NCBI RefSeq assembly: GCF_008123425.1
Contig: NZ_VSSS01000030.1
Coordinates: 1-64,000, forward strand
DNA length: 64,000 nucleotides
Direction of reading: 5' to 3'
Source of the DNA: Bradyrhizobium rifense
GTDB taxonomy: Bacteria > Pseudomonadota > Alphaproteobacteria > Rhizobiales > Xanthobacteraceae
Made by a program: the position numbers and the translations under genes. Below, piece after piece: positions 16,463-26,459 of the stretch. How positions within the stretch are numbered: the stretch's first letter is position 1; each line of letters opens with the position of its first letter. Below the pieces are notes generated by a model. It was given only the letters and a program-made list of their open reading frames with translations. It was not told where the DNA came from and ran no database searches.

Positions 16463-17542
16463 ATGAAAGCTGCCGTACTCAAATCCTTCGGATCGCCGCT
16501 GATGATCGAGAACGCCCCGGATCCGGCGCTTGGCACCGGCGAGGTCATCGTCGACGTCGTCGCCACGCGCGTCCTGTCCTACATGAACGAGGTCTTTAGC
16601 GGTGAGCGCAACTACGCGCTCGATCTGCCGATCATCCCCGGCCCTGGCGGCATCGGCCGGGTGCGCGCGATCGGCCCGGACGCAACCAAGCTCAGCATTG
16701 GCGACTGGGTGTTCTGTGACCCGACGGTGCGTTCGCGCGACGATGTCGTGGCGCCCGACATCGCCCTGCAGGGGCTCACGGCCGCCGGCCCCGGCGGCAT
16801 GCGCTTGCAACAGCATTTTCGCCACGGCTCGTATGCCGAGCAGATGCGCGTGCCGACGGAGAACGTGAAGCGCCTGGGCGCGATCAATTCGGAAGAAGCC
16901 TCGCAATGGTGCGCGCTGGGAACGGCGCTGGTGCCCTATGGCGGCTTTCTCGCCGCAAACCTTCAAGCAGGCGAGACCGTGCTGGTAAGCGGGGCCACCG
17001 GCAATTTCGGCAGCGCGGCCGTCTCCGTCGCACTCGCGATGGGCGCGGCCTGCGTGGTAACGCCCGGTCGCAACGAGAAAATCCTCGCTGACCTCGTCCG
17101 TCGCTTCGGCACGCGGGTGAAGCCGGTCAGGCTCACTGGCAACGAGGACGACGACCGCGAGGCGATGAAGCGCGCTGCAGGTGGCCCGATCGACTGCGTG
17201 TTCGACATCATGCCGCCCTCGGTGAGCACGAGCGTGGTACGCGCGGCGATCATGACGGTGCGCGCTTACGGTCGCGTCGTGCTGATGGGCGGCGTCGGCA
17301 TGGCCGGCGGTCCGGGCCTCGAACTGCCCTACCCCTGGCTCATGCGCAATTGCATCTCCATCCACGGCGTCTGGATGTATCCGCCGGATGCGGCAACGCG
17401 TCTGATCGGGTTGGTGCGCGCGGGGCTGCTGCGGCTCGACGAATATGCGACGACGGATTTCGACCTCGACCACGTCAATGAGGCCGTGGCCCATGCCGCA
17501 GCCAATGGCGGACCGTTCAAATTGACGGTGATCCGGCCGTAA
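16463..17542 (+). CDS. Zinc-type alcohol dehydrogenase/quinone reductase family oxidoreductase
   Basis: 359 residues. Medium-chain dehydrogenase/reductase fold: GroES-like part (IIPGPGGIGRVRAIGPDATKL) and a Rossmann part with VLVSGATGNFGSAAVSVALAMGA as the dinucleotide-binding loop. The paired cysteines of the structural zinc and the catalytic Cys/His set are not evident, so it may belong to the zinc-independent quinone oxidoreductase side of the family. The start at 16463 has GAGGTG eight bases upstream; an in-frame ATG at 16409 would add 18 residues. Likely controlled by the divergent XRE regulator. Substrate unknown. Confidence 0.85.
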   Translation: MKAAVLKSFGSPLMIENAPDPALGTGEVIVDVVATRVLSYMNEVFSGERNYALDLPIIPGPGGIGRVRAIGPDATKLSIGDWVFCDPTVRSRDDVVAPDIALQGLTAAGPGGMRLQQHFRHGSYAEQMRVPTENVKRLGAINSEEASQWCALGTALVPYGGFLAANLQAGETVLVSGATGNFGSAAVSVALAMGAACVVTPGRNEKILADLVRRFGTRVKPVRLTGNEDDDREAMKRAAGGPIDCVFDIMPPSVSTSVVRAAIMTVRAYGRVVLMGGVGMAGGPGLELPYPWLMRNCISIHGVWMYPPDAATRLIGLVRAGLLRLDEYATTDFDLDHVNEAVAHAAANGGPFKLTVIRP

Positions 17543-17669
17543 TCGGCCGGCCCACTGCGGCGATGCGCAGCTGCGGCGGGTTTGCCTGATTGATCAAATG
17601 GATGGGAGACGTCACCCCGATCATGGACGGCCGCGGCCGTCTACTGTGCACGGGGTTGTTTTCGCGTTT

Positions 17670-18374
17670 TTATTCGAGCTCGATGACCTGGCCGTTCGAC
17701 AGCGACACGCGCCGGTCCATGCGGCCGGCGAGCTCCATGTTATGGGTCGCAATCAGCATCGAGACCTTGGTCGCCTTGACCAGCTGCATCAGGGCCTGGA
17801 ACACGTGGTCGGCGGTGTGCGGATCGAGGTTGCCGGTCGGCTCGTCCGCGAACAGCACACGGGGCGCATTGGCGACCGCGCGCGCAATCGCGACACGCTG
17901 CTGCTCACCGCCCGACAGCTCCGCCGGCCGATGCGTGATGCGGTCGCCGAGGCCGAGATAGCCGAGGATCTCCTTGGCGCGCTTGACGCTCTCGGACTTC
18001 TTCAGGCCGCGGATCATCTGCGGCATCATCACGTTCTCCAGCGCAGAAAACTCCGGCAGCAGCCGGTGCGACTGGTAGACGAAGCCGATATCGGTGCGGC
18101 GCAGCTGGGTGCGCTCGATGTCGGGCAGTTGCGATGTCGGCGCGCCATTGACATAGACCTCGCCGGAATCGGGCGCTTCGAGCAGGCCGGCGATGTGCAG
18201 CAGCGTCGACTTGCCCGAACCCGACGGCGCGACCAGCGCCACGGATTGTCCCGCCCACAGCGCGAGCTTGGCGTTGTCCAGGATCGTCAGCGCCGCCTCG
18301 CCCTGCAGGTACTGCCGTTTTATCTCGTGGAGATAGATGACCGGTACATCTTCCGCCCCCTGCTGCTGCTCCAT
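17670..18374 (-). CDS. lolD: Lipoprotein-releasing ABC transporter ATPase
   Basis: 234 residues. Cytoplasmic ATPase of the Lol system, which extracts lipoproteins from the inner membrane. Walker A is APSGSGKST (residues 49-57; first Gly replaced by Ala), the Q-loop YQSHRLLPEFSALENV follows, then the signature LSGGEQQRVAIARA and Walker B VLFADEPTGNLD. The LLPEFSALENVMMP stretch is typical of LolD. The permease gene ends seven bases upstream, so the two are cotranscribed. Confidence 0.93.
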   Translation of the reverse strand: MEQQQGAEDVPVIYLHEIKRQYLQGEAALTILDNAKLALWAGQSVALVAPSGSGKSTLLHIAGLLEAPDSGEVYVNGAPTSQLPDIERTQLRRTDIGFVYQSHRLLPEFSALENVMMPQMIRGLKKSESVKRAKEILGYLGLGDRITHRPAELSGGEQQRVAIARAVANAPRVLFADEPTGNLDPHTADHVFQALMQLVKATKVSMLIATHNMELAGRMDRRVSLSNGQVIELE

Positions 18375-18381
18375 CAGCCCC

Positions 18382-19662
18382 TCACTCGTACCGCAGCGCT
18401 TCGACCGGATCGAGGCGCGCGGCGCGCCACGACGGGTAGAGCGTCGCCAGGAACGACAGCGTCAGCGCCATGATGACGACGGCCGTGGTCTCGCCGACGT
18501 CGATCTCGGCGGGCAGTTTCGACAGGAAGTAGAGTTCTGGCGAGAACAGCTCGGTGCTGGTCAGCCAGGACAGGAATTGCCGGATGGATTCGATGTTGAG
18601 GCAGATCACGAGCCCCACGAAGAAACCGACCAGCGTGCCGACCACGCCGATGGAGGCGCCCGTGATCAGGAAGATCCGCATGATCGAGCCTTGCGAGGCG
18701 CCCATCGTGCGCAGGATCGCGATGTCGCTGCCCTTGTCCTTCACCAGCATGATCAGGCCGGAGACGATGTTCAGCGCCGCGACCAGCACGATCATGGTCA
18801 GGATCAGGAACATCACGTTGCGCTCGACCTGGAGCGCGTTGAAGAAGGTCGAATTGCGTTGCCGCCAGTCGACCAGGAACACTGGCCGGCCCGCCGCCTC
18901 CGTCACCGCTTTGCGGAAGGCGTCGATCCTGTCGGGATTGGTGGTGAACACCTCGATCGAGGTGACGTCGCTGCTGCGGTTGAAATAGGCCTGCGCTTCG
19001 GCAAGCGGCATGAAGACGAAGCCGAGATCGTATTCGGACATGCCGATCTCGAACACCGCGACGATCTTGTAGGGTTTTATGCGCGGCGTCGTGCCCATCG
19101 GCGTCACCGCGCCCTTCGGCGCCACCAGCGTCACGCTGTCTCCGGCATGCAGCGACAGCTGGTCGGCGAGCCGCCGGCCGATCGCGACGCCCTGCCCGTC
19201 GTCAAAGCCCTCGAGCGAGCCCTGCTTGATGTTCTTGGCAATCGAAGTGAGGTTGTTGAGGTCGTCGGAGCGGATGCCGCGCACCAGCACGCCCGAGGCG
19301 TTCCAGGGCGAGGACGCCAGCGCCTGGCCGTCGACCACGGGGGCCGCGAGCCGGATGCCCTGCACCTGGCTGATGCGCTCGGCGACGTCCTTCCAATCGG
19401 TCAGCGGCGATTCCAGCGGCTGTACCAGGATGTGGCCGTTCAGCCCCAGGATCTTGTCCAGCAGCTCCTTGCGGAAGCCGTTCATCACGGCCATCACGAT
19501 GATCAGCGTCGCGACGCCGAGCATGATGCCAAGGAAGGAGAACCCGGCGATGACCGAGATGAATCCCTCCTTGCGGCGCGCCCGCAAATAGCGCGCGGAC
19601 AGCATCCACTCGAAGGGCGCGAAAGGCGCGGTCTGCACGGTCTCGGTCATGGTTTCATCCAT
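18382..19662 (-). CDS. Lipoprotein-releasing system permease (LolC/LolE family)
   Basis: 426 residues, the family length. One transmembrane helix at the N-terminus (GFISVIAGFSFLGIMLGVATLIIVMAVMNGF), a large periplasmic domain (about 50-270), then three helices in the C-terminal FtsX-like region (MFLILTMIVLVAALNIVSGLIML, GSIMRIFLITGASIGVVGTLVGFFVG, VVIMALTLSFLATLYPSWRAARLDPVEALRYE). Only one permease is present, whereas E. coli has separate LolC and LolE, so it probably works as a homodimer or LolF-like hybrid. Directly upstream of lolD. Confidence 0.92.
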   Translation of the reverse strand: MDETMTETVQTAPFAPFEWMLSARYLRARRKEGFISVIAGFSFLGIMLGVATLIIVMAVMNGFRKELLDKILGLNGHILVQPLESPLTDWKDVAERISQVQGIRLAAPVVDGQALASSPWNASGVLVRGIRSDDLNNLTSIAKNIKQGSLEGFDDGQGVAIGRRLADQLSLHAGDSVTLVAPKGAVTPMGTTPRIKPYKIVAVFEIGMSEYDLGFVFMPLAEAQAYFNRSSDVTSIEVFTTNPDRIDAFRKAVTEAAGRPVFLVDWRQRNSTFFNALQVERNVMFLILTMIVLVAALNIVSGLIMLVKDKGSDIAILRTMGASQGSIMRIFLITGASIGVVGTLVGFFVGLVICLNIESIRQFLSWLTSTELFSPELYFLSKLPAEIDVGETTAVVIMALTLSFLATLYPSWRAARLDPVEALRYE

Positions 19663-19734
19663 CGCTTGATAATCCCATGATTCGGGGTCAATTGTGGCCG
19701 GATTGCCGGCCCATTATCGCGCGATGAACACTAT

Positions 19735-21054
19735 TCAGCCGACCAGGCGGGCGACCGCGTCCGCAGGCGACATCGTCTCGCGGGAGCCGTCACTACGCTT
19801 CTTGATCTCGACCTTGCCCTCGGCCAGCCCCTTCGGCCCGATCATGATCTGCCAGGGGATGCCGATCAGGTCGGCGGCGGCAAATTTGGCTCCGGCGCGC
19901 TGGTCGGTGTCGTCGTAGAGCACGTCGACACCCTTGGCGTTGAGCTCGGCATAGAGCTTCTCGCAAGCCGCATCGACCGCGGCATCGCCCTGCTTCAGAT
20001 TGAGGATCGAGGCGCGGAACGGAGCCACCGCCTCCGGCCATTTGATGCCGGCATCGTCGTGGCAGGCCTCGATGATGGCACCCAGCAGGCGCGACACGCC
20101 GACGCCGTAGGAGCCGCCATGGATCGGCACGTCGACGCCGTCGGGACCCGCCACCATCGCCTTCATCGGCTCGGAGTACTTCGTGCCGAAATAGAAGATC
20201 TGGCCGACCTCGATACCACGGGTGTTCACGCGCTTGTCGGCAGGCACTTCCTGCTCGAACCGTGCAGCGTCATGAACGTCCTCAGTGGCGGCATAGACCG
20301 AGGTCCACTGCTTGATGATCGGGGTCAGGTCGCCCTCGTAGTCGACGTCCTCGCCCGGCACCGGCAGGTCCAGCACGTCGCGATTGATGAACACGCCGGA
20401 TTCGCCGGTTTCGGCAAGCACGATGAATTCGTGGCTGAGATCGCCGCCGATCGGGCCGGTCTCGGCGCGCATCGGGATCGCCTTCAGCCCCATCCGCGCA
20501 AAGGTGCGCAAATAGGCGACGAACATCTTGTTGTAGGCGACGCGCGCGGCAGCCTCGTTGAGATCGAAGGAATAGGCGTCCTTCATCAGGAACTCGCGGC
20601 CGCGCATCACGCCGAAGCGCGGACGCTGCTCGTCGCGGAATTTCCATTGGATATGATAGAGATTCAGCGGCAGGTTCTTGTAGGACTTCACGTAAGCGCG
20701 GAAGATCTCCGTGATCATTTCCTCGTTGGTCGGCCCGTACAAGAGCTCGCGCTTGTGGCGGTCAGCGATGCGCAGCATCTCCGGGCCGTAGGCGTCGTAG
20801 CGGCCGCTCTCGCGCCAGAGGTCGGCGAGCTGGAGCGTCGGCATCAACAGTTCCAGCGCGCCGGAGCGGTCCTGCTCTTCGCGCACGATCTGCTCGATCT
20901 TCTTCAGCACCCGGAAGCCCAGCGGTAGCCAGGCATAGATGCCGGCCGCCTCCTGGCGGATCATGCCGGCGCGCAGCATCAGCCGATGCGAGACGATCTC
21001 GGCCTCTTTCGGATTTTCCTTCAGAATGGGCAGAAAGAACCGCGACAACCGCAT
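19735..21054 (-). CDS. proS: Prolyl-tRNA synthetase, short alphaproteobacterial type
   Basis: 439 residues. Class II aminoacyl-tRNA synthetase: motif 2 around FRDEQRPRFGVMRGREFLMKDAYSF and motif 3 GGSYGVGVSRLLGAIIE, with an anticodon-binding domain at the C-terminus. The short length reflects absence of the large editing insertion found in the E. coli enzyme, as is usual in alphaproteobacteria. Located 72 bases upstream of lolC/E on the same strand and presumably expressed together with it. Confidence 0.95.
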   Translation of the reverse strand: MRLSRFFLPILKENPKEAEIVSHRLMLRAGMIRQEAAGIYAWLPLGFRVLKKIEQIVREEQDRSGALELLMPTLQLADLWRESGRYDAYGPEMLRIADRHKRELLYGPTNEEMITEIFRAYVKSYKNLPLNLYHIQWKFRDEQRPRFGVMRGREFLMKDAYSFDLNEAAARVAYNKMFVAYLRTFARMGLKAIPMRAETGPIGGDLSHEFIVLAETGESGVFINRDVLDLPVPGEDVDYEGDLTPIIKQWTSVYAATEDVHDAARFEQEVPADKRVNTRGIEVGQIFYFGTKYSEPMKAMVAGPDGVDVPIHGGSYGVGVSRLLGAIIEACHDDAGIKWPEAVAPFRASILNLKQGDAAVDAACEKLYAELNAKGVDVLYDDTDQRAGAKFAAADLIGIPWQIMIGPKGLAEGKVEIKKRSDGSRETMSPADAVARLVG

Positions 21055-21200
21055 GGCAATACTCTGGGAATCAGTGATGGCCCGCAGTGAAACCGGATTG
21101 GGAGCGAAAACACAAGGCCGGGAATGAGGAAAAGCCGCTAACGCGGCGGAATTCCTGTCATTTTTCCGTTGCCTTCAGGTTCGACTTGAACTCCGCCGCC

Positions 21201-22766
21201 TTAACGCGGCGCGACCTCGAGCTCGTCCTCGAGGGTGATTTTCTCGAAATCGGTCACCAGCGCGTCGATCCGCACATGCCAGCGGCCGGCGAAGGGCAGC
21301 TCGACCTTGCGGACGTGCCAATAGCCGTCTGGACCCAGCTCGGCGTCACGCTCCATCGGCTCGATCCCGCGCTCGGGCAGACTGAGCGTCAGCGTCGCCT
21401 CCTTGGCCTTCAGCGGCGTCGCCTCGCCGGTCATGAGCTGAAGCACGAAATCGTCCACGCCGGCCTTGCCGGGGGACACCAGCACCTGGAACATCGCTTT
21501 GTCGGTGTGAATGTGGATCGCCAGCGGCGTCTCCGGGACGATGGTCCGCGGCGGCGGCGTGAAGCGCCAGCCGGCGACGACGGCGAAGATGCCGAGCGCG
21601 ACCCCGCATTCGAGCAGGATCGAACGCTTGAGTGCAGGCGCGCCCCTCTGATCCCTCGCCAGCGCCGGCGTCAGCCGAGTGCGATTGAGCCCGGCGAGCG
21701 CCAGCAGGGACAAGACCAGCGCCAGCTTGGCCGAGAGAATGAGGCCGTAGCTGGTCTCGACCAGCGCCGACGGCTTTTCGAGCTGGATGACCGCAAGCGT
21801 GAGCCCGGTCAGCGCCAGCGCGGCGACCACCGGCATGGCGATGCGCGAGAAGCGGTTCAAAAGCGGCAGCACTGCCGATGTCGGCTTCGACAGCAACGCT
21901 GCAAGCGGCGCCAGCGCGCCAATCCAGAAGGCGACAGCGAGGCCATGGAGAAAGATCGCCGGCCGCGTCAACACCTCAGGCGACGCCGTTGCGGCGTGCC
22001 CGGTCATGGCGAGCGTGAGCCCGACGCCGGCGAACGCGATGGCGGCGAGCACACGCGCATACCACGCCCGCCCCAGCGCCATCAGCGCGAGCAGCATCGC
22101 CGCGATGGCGACAAGCAAGGCGGGACCGGCGCTGGTCGCGAATGCGATGGTCCAGGGAGCCGCGGTCACGAGTGCCGCCGGCGGCAGGCCAAGGAGATCG
22201 AGACCCAACACGCCCAGCGACACAACGGCGCTTGGGAGACCGACAAGCAGCGCTGCGCGCGGCACGCTCATGCCCGCCATCGACCACGAAATCCAGCGGC
22301 CAAAGAACACACCGCCGACACCGACAAACAGCCCGAGATAAAGACCGATCCGCGACAGCCAGATCAGCGCGTTCAACCCCCCGTCTGCATTGGCCGGAGG
22401 CTGCGTAGCCGTCGGTACGCCGACCGAAAAGATCACCGATCCCGCGACGGGATGGCCGTCCTGCGAGATCACCCGGTAGCTCACGACCGCCGTGCCCTGC
22501 GGCAGGTCCGGCGGCATCGCAACGGAAATGCTCTCGCCGGATGTCGTGACGCGCGCATCGTCGCGCGCCCTGCCCGCGCCGTCGATCAACTGGATCGCGC
22601 CCGGGGTCACCGCCTCATTGAAGCGCAGTTCCACCGCCTTCGGCGCGTTCGTCAGGATGCTGCCGCTCGCCGGCTCGACCGAGATCAGCGCCGCATGCGC
22701 CCACACACCGGTCGAAGTGCCGGCGGCGAGGAGCAGCATCGCGAGCGCAGCGAGAAGACGCATCAC
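21201..22766 (-). CDS. Copper resistance/uptake protein, CopC-CopD fusion
   Basis: 521 residues. After a 23-residue signal (ends GVWA) the mature protein begins with His24, the N-terminal copper ligand of CopC; the CopC domain runs to about residue 120 (ASLISVEPASGS region to HPVAGSVIFSVG, whose His is a second ligand). A CopD membrane domain with eight or more helices follows (about 135-410), then a beta-rich C-terminal domain (about 420-521) of the FixH/YtkA type. Copper binding in the periplasm and transfer across the inner membrane is the family role. Its start overlaps the end of the YcnI gene by four bases (ATGA), showing translational coupling. Last gene of the copper operon. Confidence 0.93.
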   Translation of the reverse strand: MMRLLAALAMLLLAAGTSTGVWAHAALISVEPASGSILTNAPKAVELRFNEAVTPGAIQLIDGAGRARDDARVTTSGESISVAMPPDLPQGTAVVSYRVISQDGHPVAGSVIFSVGVPTATQPPANADGGLNALIWLSRIGLYLGLFVGVGGVFFGRWISWSMAGMSVPRAALLVGLPSAVVSLGVLGLDLLGLPPAALVTAAPWTIAFATSAGPALLVAIAAMLLALMALGRAWYARVLAAIAFAGVGLTLAMTGHAATASPEVLTRPAIFLHGLAVAFWIGALAPLAALLSKPTSAVLPLLNRFSRIAMPVVAALALTGLTLAVIQLEKPSALVETSYGLILSAKLALVLSLLALAGLNRTRLTPALARDQRGAPALKRSILLECGVALGIFAVVAGWRFTPPPRTIVPETPLAIHIHTDKAMFQVLVSPGKAGVDDFVLQLMTGEATPLKAKEATLTLSLPERGIEPMERDAELGPDGYWHVRKVELPFAGRWHVRIDALVTDFEKITLEDELEVAPR

Positions 22767-23281
22767 GGCTTGGGCAGCAGCTTCACGCCGGGCGCCGGCG
22801 ATTTGTCCTCATGCGAATGCGCTGCCCCCTCCGCCGGAATTTCGATCCAGCGGCTGACACCCTTCTCGCATTCCTGCACCACCGGGAAATACAGCGTGGT
22901 GTCGGGCTTCAGGCTGTCCGTGAGGAAGCTGCTGACGACGAACTCATCGTAATTGTGATCCGGCAACTTGCCGCCGGACCAGACCACTTCCTTCACGCCC
23001 GAGGTCAGCTTGTTGCCGTGATAGTCGTATGCGCTGGCATATTGGCCCTCGACGACATCGACGTTCCAGCCGGCCTTCGGCATCGGTTTCACCGCAATGA
23101 CACCTTCGGGAATCTGCACGCGGATCTTCACCGTCGGCGAGCCGGAGCAGCCGTGCGGCACGGCGAAGACGGCCTTGTAGGACGCACCGACCGTGGCCTG
23201 CTTGCCTTCCAGATAGACGTGCGCCGCCGCAGGCGATGCGGCGAGCGCAGCCATCAGGATCAGCCAGGGTGTCTTCGACAT
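22763..23281 (-). CDS. YcnI family (DUF1775) periplasmic copper-binding protein
   Basis: 172 residues. The signal peptide ends AAA, leaving His21 as N-terminal residue; in the Bacillus homologue this residue takes part in Cu(II) binding. Conserved parts: HVYLEGKQATVGASYKAVFAVPHGCSGSPT, VKPMPKAGWNVD and WSGGKLPDHNYDEF. Typical neighbours in many genomes are CopC/CopD and PCuAC, as here. The gene is followed by the CopC-CopD fusion with a four-base overlap. Probably copper storage or delivery in the periplasm. Confidence 0.9.
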   Translation of the reverse strand: MSKTPWLILMAALAASPAAAHVYLEGKQATVGASYKAVFAVPHGCSGSPTVKIRVQIPEGVIAVKPMPKAGWNVDVVEGQYASAYDYHGNKLTSGVKEVVWSGGKLPDHNYDEFVVSSFLTDSLKPDTTLYFPVVQECEKGVSRWIEIPAEGAAHSHEDKSPAPGVKLLPKP

Positions 23282-23312
23282 GCTCGATCTCCCGGAAGTT
23301 AGATCACATCAA

Positions 23313-23834
23313 TCACATTTTCATTCCCGAATGATCGGGCATTTTCTTCATCATCATGCTTCCGCCGCCGGGCGCCTGGGCACCGACGCCCTGGACATCG
23401 AGCGACACGGCGACCTTTCCGGCCTTCTCGAACTGAAGCGTCACCGGCACCTTCTCGCCCTCCTTGAACGGGCCCTTGAGATCCTGGAGCATCAGATGAT
23501 AGCCGCCCGGTGCGAGCTTCACGGTCTTGCCCGGCTCGATGACGAGGCCCTTGTCCAGCGGGCGCATCTTCATCACACCATTGTCCATCGCCATCTCGTG
23601 AACCTCGGTCTTCCCGGCGATTTCGGCGGTCACCGCGACGAGCTTGTCGGGTGCAGAGCCCTTGTTCTCGATGGTCAGGAAGCCGCCGGCGACTTTTGCG
23701 CCGCCAGGCGTCGCCCGGCTCCAGGCCTGCGAGATGACGAGATCGCCCGCCTTGACGTCATCAGCGCGGACGGGAGCCGCGATCACAACGGCCGAGAGCG
23801 CCGCGAGTGCGAAGATGCGTGAGAGCTTGTTCAT
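23313..23834 (-). CDS. PCu(A)C copper chaperone
   Basis: 173 residues. Signal peptide of about 24 residues (ends APVRA). The copper-binding pattern of the family is complete: His-x-Met (HEMAMDNGVMKM) followed about 20 residues later by His-x-Met-type YHLML. These proteins take up Cu(I) in the periplasm and pass it to the CuA or CuB centre of haem-copper oxidases or to transporters. The C-terminus has a His/Met-rich tail (GGGSMMMKKMPDHSGMKM), an additional possible copper site. The ATG at 23834 has GAAAGG upstream; an upstream ATG at 23858 would add eight residues. Confidence 0.93.
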   Translation of the reverse strand: MNKLSRIFALAALSAVVIAAPVRADDVKAGDLVISQAWSRATPGGAKVAGGFLTIENKGSAPDKLVAVTAEIAGKTEVHEMAMDNGVMKMRPLDKGLVIEPGKTVKLAPGGYHLMLQDLKGPFKEGEKVPVTLQFEKAGKVAVSLDVQGVGAQAPGGGSMMMKKMPDHSGMKM

Positions 23835-23875
23835 GTCGATTGCCTTTCTTGCCGCCATTGAGAGTGTCCCACCCG

Positions 23876-26374
23876 TCAGAACGTGTACTTGCCGGCGAGA
23901 ACGTAAGTTCGTCCCGGGAACGGATGGAACAGGAAGTATTGCGCGTTGAAGATGTTGTCGATTCCGAAATCGAACGCGAAGTTCTGCGTCGCCTTGTAGT
24001 GAATCTTCATGTCGAACACCAAAAACGGATCGAAGGCCTGATAGACGTGTGCAAAGGTGTCGGTGTTATCGAGGGTCGCATATTGCTTTCCGGTGTAGCG
24101 TCCCGCGACTGTATAGGCCCAGTTGTCGTTCGGCCGATAGGTAACCCCGACCGTAGAGCGCCATTCTGGAACATTGGGCACGCGCTTGCCCGTCGCGGTT
24201 GTGCCGCCGATCGTACCGACAAATGTCGGATCGCTTAGAATCCGAGAATCCACATAGGTTACGCTGCCGAACACCTGCAGCCCCTTGACCAGCACGTCAT
24301 CCTTGTCGGCCGACAGCTCAACGCCTTGCATTCGGATTGCGTCGACATTGCCGATGGTCGTCGTGGGAGTCTGACCGCCCGTCGAATTCGTCACGTTCGT
24401 GGTTTGCGAGATGATTGCGTTGTTGGTTCTCTCTTTGAACAGCGTCAGCCTGACGCGGCCATCATTCCATTTCCGCTCAACGTTCAATTCACCGGTGAAG
24501 TCTTGTTCGGGCTTCAGGTTAGGATTGGCGAACGTCGCGACACCAGCAACTGTTATGTTCTGATATAGTTCGGTAACGGTCGGATAGCGATACGATTCAC
24601 CAAAGCTCGCGGTGACGTTCCACTCCTTGCTGAGATCATAAGAGAGCGAGGCTTTCGGCGAGAAGTTGGTCGAGTTGAGCCCTGGCTGGTTCTTTGGGAC
24701 TGCAACGAAGACCGGAATCGGCGCCGCCGGGATACCGCTGGTGGCCGTCGGATTGGAGTTGATATTGAATCCATCCAGTGAGCGCCAAGTCTCAAGCCGC
24801 CCGCCCAGCGTCAGCTTCAGATTGGGAACGATCTTCCAGGCGTCCTGCAGCCAAAGAGCACCGGTACGGGTTTCGCCGACGCCAGTGGTAAGAAGCTGAC
24901 CGGTACCGGTCGAGGACGTCGCATACCAGACGGAAGACAAATAGACCGGATTTTCCAACCGATAGCGGTCGCCGTGAATACCGAAGCTGATCTCGTGAGG
25001 ACCATCGATGCCGAACGGTCTCCAGATGCCTTTGGCATCGGCGTTCTGCCAGTTTGTACCATCGTTACGGGTAATCTTGCCATTCAGCGAATAGCCGACC
25101 CCGGTCGGGGTCACGGTGAACGGATTGAGGAGAGTATCTTGCAAGTAGTTGTAGCTCGACGCTGAAAGATCGAAATCGAAAACGCCTTTGGTGTCGCTCT
25201 TGAGCGATACAGCGTTGCTCAAATGCGTCTGATCCCAAGTGTACTTGTTGCTCGCAAACGCGCCTTGGCCACCAAAAGTTGGCTGACCGTTCAGCGTCGA
25301 CGTCAAGTAGGTCTGTGGATCGGAGGTCTGGTGATTGTTCCAGATACCCAGTGAGTAGGTCGCCTGCACCAGCGGCGAGATATCATAGGCAACTCTCAGA
25401 TTCCCGGACGTCTGCTGCGAGTGCGCCAGCGCACCCGTGCCTATGACATTCGCAACGCCGCCCGTCCTGTTCCATGCGCCAATGGCTCCGGTCGTGTTTG
25501 CGGGGCCGACACCAAAAACGGTGCCAAAGGTCGTGTACGTCAGCGGCTGCTGGTAGCTGTCGAGATGATTTGCAGTGACGAGCCAGGACAGATTGCCGTC
25601 GCGATTGCCCGCGGCAGCGCTGGTCTGACTGGTGACATAGGTGTCTTTGGTGCCGTATTGATTCCACGGCATCACCGAGACGGTTTCCTTGGCCACCGCA
25701 AACGGCTTGTCTGGCATCTTGGACGTGATTAGCAGAACGCCGCCGATGGAATTGCCGGGATAGGCGGCCGCGAACGGACCGTTGAGGAAATCGACCCGCC
25801 CGATCGCCTCGGGCGAGATCAGATTCCATTTCGGCGAAGCACCGGAGTTGTTGTTGCCGATCAGCGCCGAGATCAGCAGATCGTCGTAATAGATCAGCGT
25901 CCGCGCACTCGAGTTCAGGCCCCAGCTTCGCGTCGCCAGCACCGCCTGATTGTCGCCGTCATTGCGCTTCCGCACAAACAGGCTCGGCATGTATTTGACG
26001 GCGTCCTCGGGGTCCTTGAGGTTGATGGTCTCGTCGACCTGCTTTGCCGTGATGCTGAAGGACCGCTGCGGCAGCTGATAGCGCGCCACCGCCGCCGGCT
26101 GATCGAGCGACGCCCGGGCGCTGTCCGCTCCCTGCCCGTTGGTTGCGGCAACCGCGGCCGGCCGTTCGGCCACCGGCTTCGCCGAATTCCCCCTGGCGCC
26201 TGCGGTTTGCACCGCCGGCTTGCGCGGCTTGGGTTTCGCCGTCGCGGGTGCATCGACGGTCACGGCCGGCAACTCCCTTGGGCTGCTCTGGGCGAAAACG
26301 CCGCTCGACGAGGCAAGCAGCGCGGCTTGAACGGCAACGACGCTCACACCGCAGCGGGCATGACGAGGTAACAT
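23876..26374 (-). CDS. TonB-dependent outer-membrane receptor, copper cluster
   Basis: 832 residues. Signal peptide to about residue 33 (ends GVFAQ), a linker rich in Ala/Pro/Lys (about 40-85), then the plug domain (ISALIGNNNSGASPKWNLISPEAIGRV, NSIGGVLLITSKMP) and a 22-strand barrel ending in the aromatic motif GRTYVLAGKYTF. The plug begins with the TonB-box-like PRELPAVTV. Family members import metal complexes or siderophores using TonB energy. Position between DUF2946 and PCuAC genes argues for copper as substrate or co-substrate. The ATG at 26374 has AGGA eight bases upstream and a normal signal; the ATG at 26419 would add 15 residues. Confidence 0.93.
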   Translation of the reverse strand: MLPRHARCGVSVVAVQAALLASSSGVFAQSSPRELPAVTVDAPATAKPKPRKPAVQTAGARGNSAKPVAERPAAVAATNGQGADSARASLDQPAAVARYQLPQRSFSITAKQVDETINLKDPEDAVKYMPSLFVRKRNDGDNQAVLATRSWGLNSSARTLIYYDDLLISALIGNNNSGASPKWNLISPEAIGRVDFLNGPFAAAYPGNSIGGVLLITSKMPDKPFAVAKETVSVMPWNQYGTKDTYVTSQTSAAAGNRDGNLSWLVTANHLDSYQQPLTYTTFGTVFGVGPANTTGAIGAWNRTGGVANVIGTGALAHSQQTSGNLRVAYDISPLVQATYSLGIWNNHQTSDPQTYLTSTLNGQPTFGGQGAFASNKYTWDQTHLSNAVSLKSDTKGVFDFDLSASSYNYLQDTLLNPFTVTPTGVGYSLNGKITRNDGTNWQNADAKGIWRPFGIDGPHEISFGIHGDRYRLENPVYLSSVWYATSSTGTGQLLTTGVGETRTGALWLQDAWKIVPNLKLTLGGRLETWRSLDGFNINSNPTATSGIPAAPIPVFVAVPKNQPGLNSTNFSPKASLSYDLSKEWNVTASFGESYRYPTVTELYQNITVAGVATFANPNLKPEQDFTGELNVERKWNDGRVRLTLFKERTNNAIISQTTNVTNSTGGQTPTTTIGNVDAIRMQGVELSADKDDVLVKGLQVFGSVTYVDSRILSDPTFVGTIGGTTATGKRVPNVPEWRSTVGVTYRPNDNWAYTVAGRYTGKQYATLDNTDTFAHVYQAFDPFLVFDMKIHYKATQNFAFDFGIDNIFNAQYFLFHPFPGRTYVLAGKYTF

Positions 26375-26459
26375 TTGGCATTCCTGACGCCGGCTTTCTC
26401 TCCGGCCATTCGACAGCATCGATCGCCAACGGATGAACCGAGCCGATCACGAGAGGTCG